Shown piece after piece: positions 34,304 through 41,372 of a stretch of DNA of 64,000 nt. The notes below the pieces were generated by a model, which did no database searches, was not told the origin of the DNA, and saw only the letters and a list, made by a program, of their open reading frames with translations. Positions within the stretch are counted from its first letter, which is position 1; each line of letters begins with the position of its first letter. This DNA comes from Helicobacter canis (GTDB lineage: Bacteria > Campylobacterota > Campylobacteria > Campylobacterales > Helicobacteraceae): positions 1-64,000 of the forward strand of contig NZ_VXKE01000005.1 of the NCBI RefSeq assembly GCF_008693005.1. Reading direction: 5' to 3'. The position numbers were made by a program, and so were the translations under genes.

Positions 34304-35580
34304 GTGCGCTAGAGCCACTAAGTGTAAGCGCGCTAAATGCACAGATTAAATCCCTGCTTGAAGCGACATTTGTAGAAGTGTTCTTTCAAGGTGAGATTAG
34401 CAACTTTACCTTACACAAAGCAAGCGGGCATTTGTATTTTAGCCTTAAAGATTCTCAAAGCTCTATTCGCTGCGTGATGTTTAAGGGCAATGCCAAGTCC
34501 CTGTGCTTCTCCCCAGAAAATGGGGCGCAAGTCATCATCAAAGGCGCGCTTAGTGTCTATGCACCTCGTGGGGACTACCAAGTCATCTGCCACTCTCTTA
34601 TAGAAAGTGGCAGCGGCTCTCTAAGTGCGCAATATGAAGCCTTGAAAAAAAGGCTAGAATCTAAAGGCTACTTTACAAGCAAAAAGCCCCTGCCCCCCTT
34701 CCCCAAAAAAATCGCCCTGCTAACCTCGCTCTCTGGTGCAGCCTTGCAGGATATGAAGCGCGTAGCTAGCACACGCTGGAATCTTACAAAACTTGTCGCC
34801 CTTGATACACTCACACAAGGAGCGCAAGCTGGTGGGCATATCGCGCGCAATATCGCTTATGTGGATAGCTTTTTTGGCACAGATAATGCCTTTGATATTA
34901 TTGTCATAGGCAGGGGTGGGGGGAGTATGGAGGATTTGCAGGGGTTTAATGAAGAGATTGTGGCGGAGGCGATTTTTAACGCGCGCACGCCCGTTGTCTC
35001 TGCTGTTGGACACGAGATAGACTTTGTCATTAGTGATTTTGTCGCTGATGTGCGCGCGCCCACACCATCAGCTTGTATGGAGATAATCCTACCAGATAGG
35101 AGAGAGTGGCTTTTGCGACTTGATGAAATCTGCGAGCAATACGACAAATGCGCGCTAGAATCCCTAGCCAAAGCCCAACGACTCTGCGATCATCTCCTAG
35201 AGCTTTACCAGCAAGTAAGCTATGAGCGCACCTTATCCTTTGCTAGTGAGCAAATAGGGCAGCTGCGCGCATTGCTAGATTCTACTATGGCACAAATTTG
35301 GAAGCAAAAGGCTGCAGCACTTAATGCGCAAGCCTTGCAATATAGGCAGCTACCACTTTTGCGCGAGAGAGAATATGCCCTACAATCTCTAGCCAAAGAG
35401 CTACAAGCCCTAAATCCCAAACGCCTTGTGCGTGAGAACTTCGCCCAGATTCTGCATAATGGCAAGCCAGCAACGCTTGCAAGCTTGCAGCCTAATGCAG
35501 AAATAGAGCTATGTGATGGGCAGATTCTAGCACGCGCTAGAATCCTAGACTTCCCACCCACACTAGAATCTAGCCAATAA
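34300..35580 (+). CDS. xseA: Exodeoxyribonuclease VII large subunit
   Basis: Catalytic subunit of the single-strand nuclease ExoVII. The 426-residue product has an N-terminal OB fold (VFFQGEISNFTLHKASGHLYFSLKD), the conserved catalytic-domain segment IGRGGGSMEDLQGFNEE, then SAVGHEIDFVISDFVADVRAPTPSA, and a coiled C-terminal half. It starts with GTG overlapping the rseP stop. Its C-terminal end is encoded by a palindromic motif cluster. xseB is not seen in the window. Confidence 0.94.
   Translation: MSALEPLSVSALNAQIKSLLEATFVEVFFQGEISNFTLHKASGHLYFSLKDSQSSIRCVMFKGNAKSLCFSPENGAQVIIKGALSVYAPRGDYQVICHSLIESGSGSLSAQYEALKKRLESKGYFTSKKPLPPFPKKIALLTSLSGAALQDMKRVASTRWNLTKLVALDTLTQGAQAGGHIARNIAYVDSFFGTDNAFDIIVIGRGGGSMEDLQGFNEEIVAEAIFNARTPVVSAVGHEIDFVISDFVADVRAPTPSACMEIILPDRREWLLRLDEICEQYDKCALESLAKAQRLCDHLLELYQQVSYERTLSFASEQIGQLRALLDSTMAQIWKQKAAALNAQALQYRQLPLLREREYALQSLAKELQALNPKRLVRENFAQILHNGKPATLASLQPNAEIELCDGQILARARILDFPPTLESSQ
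35523..35544. repeat. Inverted pair of the dispersed motif at the end of xseA
   Basis: GATTCTAGC (35523-35531), four bases, GCTAGAATC (35536-35544): a perfect 9-bp stem inside coding sequence (residues QILARARIL). A third copy, TAGAATCTAG, follows at about 35565. The next gene, truB, begins 10 bp after the xseA stop. Confidence 0.8.
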
Positions 35581-35590
35581 TATAGCGACA

Positions 35591-36469
35591 ATGAACGCAC
35601 TTCTACTTGCCTATAAACCAGCCTTCATCTCAAGCAATGGCTTTTTAACGCAGATTAAAAGGAGCTACAACACTAGCAAGGCTGGCTTTTCTGGGACGCT
35701 TGATCCATTTGCGCAAGGCTCATTGCTCATCGCCACAGGGGCTTACACAAAGCTCTTGCCTTTTATCAAAACAGAGCCTAAAGTCTATGAAGCTACTTTA
35801 TGGCTAGGAGCAAAGTCCCTAAGTCTTGATACAGAGAACATCACCCACATAGATTCTACTCCGCCACTAGATTCTAGCTTCGTGCGTGAAGTGGTGGAGA
35901 GCTTTGTAGGAGAGATTGCCTACATACCCCCAGCCTTTAGTGCCAAAAAGATCCAAGGCAAGCGCGCATATCAGCTAGCTAGATCTGGGCAGAGTATAGA
36001 GCTAGCTCCCACAACTATGCAAAGTTATACTATGGAGTTTTTATGCTATGTGCATCCTTTCATCTCCTTTCGTGCCTGTGTAAGCAAGGGGTCTTACATC
36101 CGCTCTCTTGGAAGCCTAATTGCGCAAAAGCTTGGTAGCTTTGGCACACTTAGTGCGCTAAAGCGTGTAAGCGAGGGGGATTTAGTCGCACAACGGGGCA
36201 AAATCATAGAGCTAGATCCGCTAAAGACTCTCCCCTACCCCACCTTGCCTATAAACCCGCACTATAAGGAGCATTTTTACCACGGCAGAAAGCTCACGCA
36301 AAACGACTTAGATTCTAGTGTGCAAGCTAGGGTGGATTTGGATAAAAATCCGCGCTATATAGTGCAATTTGATGAATTTTTTTCTATAATACAGCTTCAT
36401 CGAGATGGCAGTATCTCGTATCTTCTCAATAGGATAGATTATGCTCATACTCTCCAGAAAGCAAGATGA
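35591..36469 (+). CDS. truB: tRNA pseudouridine-55 synthase TruB
   Basis: Makes the T-loop pseudouridine in tRNAs. The 292-residue product has the catalytic Asp in [14 protein letters not shown] (residues 36-49), [11 protein letters not shown] and the [16 protein letters not shown] segment. It overlaps csrA by 29 bp. The C-terminal PUA-like region is short. HIDST and LDSSF are encoded by motif copies. truB-csrA-ispE-smpB is a shared Helicobacter order. Confidence 0.94.
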   Translation: MNALLLAYKPAFISSNGFLTQIKRSYNTSKAGFSGTLDPFAQGSLLIATGAYTKLLPFIKTEPKVYEATLWLGAKSLSLDTENITHIDSTPPLDSSFVREVVESFVGEIAYIPPAFSAKKIQGKRAYQLARSGQSIELAPTTMQSYTMEFLCYVHPFISFRACVSKGSYIRSLGSLIAQKLGSFGTLSALKRVSEGDLVAQRGKIIELDPLKTLPYPTLPINPHYKEHFYHGRKLTQNDLDSSVQARVDLDKNPRYIVQFDEFFSIIQLHRDGSISYLLNRIDYAHTLQKAR

Positions 36470-36671
36470 AAGTATCGTAATAGGCGATAATGTCATCATC
36501 AAGGTCGTATCTATCGACAGGGGAAGTGTGAAGCTAGGCTTTGAAGCCCCACCAAAGACCCTGATCCTACGCGCAGAGCTTAAAGAAGCCATCGCTAGTG
36601 AAAACAAAAAGGCTATAGGCGACTCTCCCAATGAAGCCCTACTTGATTTAGGCAAGCATATCAAACGCTAA
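36441..36671 (+). CDS. csrA: Carbon storage regulator CsrA
   Basis: RNA-binding dimer that represses translation at GGA motifs; in Helicobacter and Campylobacter it affects motility and virulence gene expression. The 76-residue product begins [23 protein letters not shown] and has the SVKLGF core. It starts inside truB, and its stop overlaps ispE (TAATG), so its level is tied to these genes. Confidence 0.95.
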   Translation: MLILSRKQDESIVIGDNVIIKVVSIDRGSVKLGFEAPPKTLILRAELKEAIASENKKAIGDSPNEALLDLGKHIKR

Positions 36672-37690
36672 TGCTCTATAAATCCTATCCCAAGGTCAAT
36701 CTCTATCTCCACATTGTAGGCAAAACGCCTGATAATTATCATCTCCTGCGCTCGCGTTTTGTGCGTGTGGTAGGGGATTTGTATGATGAAATTGCCATCA
36801 CGCACACCCCAAATGCCACAAAAGATCGCGTGCTGGGTAATTTTCCTTGCGAGATAGAGCACTCAAGCGTGTATCTCGCCCTACAAGCATTGCGCAAAGT
36901 TGATGGCGTGTGCTTCCCACCGGTGCGCATAGAAGTGCAAAAGCATATCCCTAGTGGTGCAGGACTAGGAGGGGGCAGCTCTAATGCTGGGGTTGTGCTA
37001 GCAGCACTGATTGCACGCTATGGAGCGGAGTTTAAAGGCAAAGCAAAGCAAATGCACACATATTTTGCAAGCCCCAAACCCCCCAAATCCCCCCTACCCA
37101 CCGCACTTAGCGATCTTGCCAAAAGTATCGGCGCAGATGTGGCGTTTTTTGTATCGCAAGTAGATTGCGCGGAAGTTTCTGGCATTGGCGAGCATATTGA
37201 GCCTTGTGATTCTAGGCTTAATGACATTGCGCGCTTTAGTATCTACACTCCTAAAATTGCTTGCAATACCGCCCAAGTCTATCGCCACTACGCTACTACA
37301 AGCACGCCAAATCCTAACACTAAAGACCTCTCTACCCTAAGCAACGCTGCCATCCTTGCTAGTGGTGATATAGCTAGCTTAAATGATCTCTTTCTCCCAG
37401 CTTGTGCTATCCATAAAGAGCTAGAATCTGTGGCTAAAGAGCTTGGGGAGGGCTGGTTTTTCTCTGGGAGTGGGAGTAGCTTTTTTCGCATAGATTCTAG
37501 CGCAAGCACACCCAGCCCACTAGAATCCACTTTTAAGCCTTGCGAACAAAAAGTAGATTCTAGCAATGCCCCAGAACACTGCAGAGCCACAAGCGTGAAA
37601 TCGCCGATTGATCGCGCAAAACAAGCGAAGCGGTGCGAGCGTGAGCTTGCAGGCTTCTTTAGAAAGCCAATGCCACAAGGCGCGCTATGA
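36671..37690 (+). CDS. ispE: 4-diphosphocytidyl-2-C-methyl-D-erythritol kinase with repeat-derived C-terminus
   Basis: GHMP kinase of the MEP isoprenoid pathway, downstream of Dxs. The 339-residue product has [22 protein letters not shown] motif [14 protein letters not shown] and the C-terminal [14 protein letters not shown]. After about residue 273 it carries a roughly 65-residue low-complexity tail, encoded by three dispersed-motif copies and then by a copy of the 5085-type repeat (ending AGFFRKP). The kinase core looks complete, so the tail is probably an added extension. It overlaps smpB by 4 bp. Confidence 0.9.
   Translation: MLYKSYPKVNLYLHIVGKTPDNYHLLRSRFVRVVGDLYDEIAITHTPNATKDRVLGNFPCEIEHSSVYLALQALRKVDGVCFPPVRIEVQKHIPSGAGLGGGSSNAGVVLAALIARYGAEFKGKAKQMHTYFASPKPPKSPLPTALSDLAKSIGADVAFFVSQVDCAEVSGIGEHIEPCDSRLNDIARFSIYTPKIACNTAQVYRHYATTSTPNPNTKDLSTLSNAAILASGDIASLNDLFLPACAIHKELESVAKELGEGWFFSGSGSSFFRIDSSASTPSPLESTFKPCEQKVDSSNAPEHCRATSVKSPIDRAKQAKRCERELAGFFRKPMPQGAL
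37616..37673. repeat. Diverged dispersed repeat, copy 2, within ispE
   Basis: GCAAAACAAGCGA at 37616-37628, then AGCGGTGC and, at the end, TTCTTTAGAAAGCCAA. It matches 5085-5146 closely, and here it is translated as the ispE C-terminal tail. Confidence 0.65.
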
Positions 37691-38148
37691 AACTGATCGC
37701 GCAAAATAAAAAGGCACTATTTGACTATGAGATTATAGAAAAGCTGGAGTGTGGCATAGTCCTACTAGGCTCTGAAGTCAAATCCCTGCGCCTTAGCCGC
37801 TGCAATCTTAAAGACAGCTTCGCGCGCTTTGTCAAGGGCGAGCTCTTTGTCTTTGGTATGCACATTTCTTTTCTCCAAAGCACCAACCCCCACTTCCGCC
37901 CTGATGAGAAGCGCGCTAGGAAGCTTCTGCTCCATAGATCCCAGCTTGATAAGTGGTTTGGCAAAGTCTCTCAAGATGGGCTTACTATCGTGCCGCTCTC
38001 TATTTACTTTAATGCGCACAACAAAGCCAAGCTCCAGCTAGCCCTTGCGCGTGGCAAACAGCTCCACGACAAGCGTGAGAGCATTAAGAAAAAGATCCTT
38101 GATAGAGAGGCGCGCGCAAGCCTTAAAAACTATGGCAAAAGCTTGTAG
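37687..38148 (+). CDS. smpB: SsrA-binding protein SmpB
   Basis: Partner of tmRNA in trans-translation. The 153-residue product has [27 protein letters not shown] and the conserved RKLLLH and [15 protein letters not shown] segments of the family. It overlaps ispE in ATGA. No tmRNA gene is in the window. Confidence 0.96.
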   Translation: MKLIAQNKKALFDYEIIEKLECGIVLLGSEVKSLRLSRCNLKDSFARFVKGELFVFGMHISFLQSTNPHFRPDEKRARKLLLHRSQLDKWFGKVSQDGLTIVPLSIYFNAHNKAKLQLALARGKQLHDKRESIKKKILDREARASLKNYGKSL

Positions 38149-38173
38149 AATCTAACTTACACAAAGGCAGGAA

Positions 38174-38626
38174 ATGAAAGAGATTATTGATTATTCTGTT
38201 TTAGGATTTTTAGGATCGCTCTCGGTTTTGGTGATTGCCATTGGGATTGAGCGGGCGTGGTTTTATGCAACTGTGCGGGTCGATGATTATATAGATAAGC
38301 GATTATTGGAGCTTGATTTGCATAAACGGCTAACTCTCATAGCTACCATTGGCTCAAATGCCCCATATATTGGGCTACTTGGCACGGTAGCTGGGATTAT
38401 GATCACCTTCATTGATATTGGCAGTAGTGCGCAAATTGATACCCAAACCATAATGACAGGGCTAGCCCTTGCGCTAAAAGCCACGGCTATGGGGCTTATC
38501 GTGGCAATCCCTAGCATTGTGCTATATAATCTCTTGGTGCGTAAAGCAGAAATCGTGCTAACAAAGTGGGACATCTATCACAACCCAGCCACAACAAGTA
38601 AAAGTGCTATGCGCATAGACACCTAA
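38174..38626 (+). CDS. exbB: ExbB/TolQ-type proton channel subunit
   Basis: Inner-membrane motor protein that uses proton flow to energise TonB-dependent uptake. The 150-residue product has three membrane segments and the conserved SNAPYIGLLGTVAGIM and TGLALALKATAMGLIVAIPS regions. In H. pylori, exbB after smpB is followed by exbD; here a permease gene follows and no exbD or tonB is seen in the window. Confidence 0.9.
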   Translation: MKEIIDYSVLGFLGSLSVLVIAIGIERAWFYATVRVDDYIDKRLLELDLHKRLTLIATIGSNAPYIGLLGTVAGIMITFIDIGSSAQIDTQTIMTGLALALKATAMGLIVAIPSIVLYNLLVRKAEIVLTKWDIYHNPATTSKSAMRIDT

Positions 38627-38656
38627 ACCCTAGAATCCAACTATTTAAGGAGAGTG

Positions 38657-39463
38657 ATGCTCACGCTATTATTTTCATATTTTGATTGGTGGCAGATTCT
38701 AGGCTTTATCGCACTTGGGCTAGTCTCTGGCGTGGCGGCGGGGTTTTTTGGCATAGGGGGTGGGGTCATCATCGTGCCTTGTATGCTACTTGTAGGCTTC
38801 CCTATCCAGCACGCCATTGGCATTTCTATCGTGCAAATGATATTTGCTAGTGTCTTTGGCTCACTGCTTAACTACAAAAAAGGCTTACTTGATCTTAGAG
38901 AAGGGGTTTTTATAGGGATTGGGGGTGTGTTTGGCGCAAGCCTTAGTGGCGTAGTGCTACACTTTTGCAGTGAATTGTTCCTTAGTCTAGCTTTTTTACT
39001 GCTTACAGCTATTTCTCTCTATCGGTTTGCTACAAAATCCAAGGTCGCCCAAAGCCTAAGCCCCATCACAAACCCCTACAAAAAGCGTGCAATTTTGGTG
39101 CTAGCAGGCGCATTTACCGGGATATTTGCTATCTCGCTTGGTATTGGCGGAGGGCTGCTTATCGCGCCTATTCTTGGCTACTATTTGGGCTATGACTCTA
39201 AGAAAGTCGTGCCACTCTCGCTGTTTTTTGTCGTGTTTTCATCAGCGGCTGGAAGTCTCTCACTCTATCAAATGGACATAGTCGATAGCAGGCTGTTTGG
39301 CGCAGCTATACTTATAGGGCTTGCTTCAATCATAGGCGTGAGCATTGGGATAAAACTCATCGCAAAAGCAAGTGCAAACACCCATAGAATCGCACTTTTG
39401 TGGATCTACTGCTTTGCCATCATTGCCACAAGCATAAAAATCTTTGAAAAAGCTCTGCTATAA
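38657..39463 (+). CDS. TauE/SafE-family sulfite/anion permease
   Basis: A 268-residue membrane protein with about eight hydrophobic segments and two Gly-rich repeats (SGVAAGFFGIGGGVIIVP; AISLGIGGGLLIAP) that mark the family. Substrate unknown; members move sulfite, sulfoacetate or other organic anions. ATG at 38657 is preferred over GTG at 38654 by spacing from AAGGAG. Confidence 0.85.
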   Translation: MLTLLFSYFDWWQILGFIALGLVSGVAAGFFGIGGGVIIVPCMLLVGFPIQHAIGISIVQMIFASVFGSLLNYKKGLLDLREGVFIGIGGVFGASLSGVVLHFCSELFLSLAFLLLTAISLYRFATKSKVAQSLSPITNPYKKRAILVLAGAFTGIFAISLGIGGGLLIAPILGYYLGYDSKKVVPLSLFFVVFSSAAGSLSLYQMDIVDSRLFGAAILIGLASIIGVSIGIKLIAKASANTHRIALLWIYCFAIIATSIKIFEKALL

Positions 39464-39490
39464 TCCACAAACCTTACAAAAAGGGCTCTT

Positions 39491-40243
39491 ATGCTTGTTG
39501 AAATCTCTGCACTAAGCAAACGATACGACTCTACTCTGGCACTCAATAATCTCTCTCTTACTCTCCAAAGTGGCAGAGTCATTGGGCTACTTGGTCCAAA
39601 TGGCAGCGGGAAAACAACATTGATCAAGGTTCTTCTAGGGCTTTTGCGTCAATATGAAGGCAGTGTAAAAATCCTTGGCGAGCCACTTAGCGATAAGACA
39701 AAGGCGCATATCTCCTATCTCCCTGATAAAAACCATATCCCCCTGCATTGGAGCATTGGCTATGCGTGTGGGTTTTTCGCAGATTTTTTTGATGATTTTA
39801 GCCTAGATAAAGCCCACGCACTTCTTAAGCAGCTAAAGCTTGATCAATCTAAAAAAGTCAAAACACTCTCCAAAGGCAATAGAGAGAAGCTCTCCCTAGC
39901 TCTTATGCTAGCGCGCCAAGCTAGGCTCTATATCTTTGATGAGCCAATCGCTGGGGTCGATCCTGTGGCAAGGGACTTTGTCTTTAAGCTCATTTTGGAT
40001 AACTACAACAAAGACGCAAGCATACTCATCGCCACGCACTTAATCTACGATGTGGAAAAAATCCTTGATGAAGCCATATTTCTAGCAAATGGTAGTGTGC
40101 TGGCACATAGCAGTGTCGCCGCACTTACTGCCAATGTAGATAGCTTAGAAACTGCCTTTAAACAAGCCTTCACCAAATCCGCCACACTAGAATCTAATCC
40201 ACTAGAATCTAGCCTACTAGATTCTACAAAAGGCGTGCTATGA
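39491..40243 (+). CDS. ABC transporter ATP-binding protein
   Basis: The 250-residue product has Walker A GPNGSGKTT, signature LSKGNREKLSLA (deviating from LSGGQ), Walker B LYIFDEP and H-loop THL. It resembles bacterial ABC exporters of the YtrB/NatA type. The last 20 residues (ATLESNPLESSLLDSTKGVL, in part) are encoded by three close motif copies (about 40190-40225). It overlaps its permease partner by 4 bp. Confidence 0.88.
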   Translation: MLVEISALSKRYDSTLALNNLSLTLQSGRVIGLLGPNGSGKTTLIKVLLGLLRQYEGSVKILGEPLSDKTKAHISYLPDKNHIPLHWSIGYACGFFADFFDDFSLDKAHALLKQLKLDQSKKVKTLSKGNREKLSLALMLARQARLYIFDEPIAGVDPVARDFVFKLILDNYNKDASILIATHLIYDVEKILDEAIFLANGSVLAHSSVAALTANVDSLETAFKQAFTKSATLESNPLESSLLDSTKGVL

Positions 40244-41079
40244 GACGACTTCTTCACTATGAGTTAAAAGAGCATTACCTACCGCTTGTGGTGCTTGGGG
40301 CTGTGTTTGCTCTATGTGTGTTTGGGTGCGTGGGATTTAGCAAGCTTGATGTCGCTACAATCATAAACCCCACCTTGCGCAATCTACTTGGTGTAACATT
40401 TGGGCTCTGTATCATCGGCGCTTTTAGCGCGGTGTTTTTGCTTGTGGTGGCTCATATATTTCTTATGATTTCTACTTTTGGGAAGAGTCTCTTTGGAGAT
40501 TATGGATATTTGCTTTTTTGCCTACCGCTGGGAATTGACACGATCCTTTTAGCAAAAGTGCTTAGCTGCTTTATCTTAATCGGTGCTTCGGTATGCTTTT
40601 ATGGCTTTGTTGGTGTGCAAGCCTTGATTCTAGTCGCCAATGTCGATGTTTTAGCCATACTTGGGAAAATTGGCGCACTTGTGCAAGAAGTCTTTGCGAC
40701 TTTTGATGAGCGCAGCGTATTTATCATACTTCTTAGCATTACTTATATCCTAGGCGAGATACTCACTTGGCTTATGTATATCCTGCTGACATTGGCATTG
40801 CTCAATGCGTGGCGCATCACAAGCTATCGCTTGGTGCTGGGACTGCTGCTGTTTTTGGGGATTTGCCTGTGCGGAAGCGTTATTAGCACGCTACTTGGAT
40901 TGCTTTTTGGCGTATTTTTTCATATCAATATCGACTCTCTTTCCATAATCACACAGAGCAAAGTCGGCATAGAGGCTTGGCTACTTTATGCGCAAAAGCT
41001 TATCACATACTTGCTGCTAAGTGGTATAAGCTACTTGCTAGCAAGGCACTGCATTATTAAAAAGATGGAGTTAGAGTAG
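40240..41079 (+). CDS. ABC transporter membrane subunit
   Basis: A 279-residue protein with about six hydrophobic segments (VVLGAVFALCVFGCVGF; FGLCIIGAFSAVFLLVVA; and later ones). No specific family is recognised; by position it is the permease of the preceding ATPase. The pair probably exports a lipid or peptide or senses envelope stress; substrate unknown. Confidence 0.8.
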   Translation: MRRLLHYELKEHYLPLVVLGAVFALCVFGCVGFSKLDVATIINPTLRNLLGVTFGLCIIGAFSAVFLLVVAHIFLMISTFGKSLFGDYGYLLFCLPLGIDTILLAKVLSCFILIGASVCFYGFVGVQALILVANVDVLAILGKIGALVQEVFATFDERSVFIILLSITYILGEILTWLMYILLTLALLNAWRITSYRLVLGLLLFLGICLCGSVISTLLGLLFGVFFHINIDSLSIITQSKVGIEAWLLYAQKLITYLLLSGISYLLARHCIIKKMELE

Positions 41080-41141
41080 GTAGAATCTAAATCAAACTTG
41101 GAAAATATAGGAGAGGGGGTTAAGGCTGGATTCTAGTGTAG

Positions 41142-41219
41142 TGGTGTCAAGGGGGGGACTTGAACCCCCGACCTCCGGCTTATGAGACCAGCGCTCTAAA
41201 CCAGCTGAGCTACCCTGAC
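41142..41219 (-). tRNA. tRNA-Met (CAT)
   Basis: The minus strand folds as a cloverleaf: acceptor GTCAGGG with CCTTGAC, D arm GCTC...GAGC, anticodon loop CTCATAA (anticodon CAT), T arm GGGGG-TTCAAGT-CCCCC, encoded CCA. The lack of the three G-C pairs in the anticodon stem indicates an elongator, not an initiator. Confidence 0.93.
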
Positions 41220-41372
41220 ACAAAGGCGCGATTATACGCCAAAAGCCCTAAAAAGTCAAGCACGCACAATGGCTCACTCGCGCAAAATCAGCCCCTAACC
41301 ACCCACTAAAACACATAGCTTGCCAAGTGATTTAGATACAATACATACTTCTAAATCTGCAAAGGAGATAGT

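Noticed and set aside
41151-41157. G7 run as a slippage tract
   Set aside because: It is the T-arm and acceptor part of tRNA-Met, where its length is fixed by structure.
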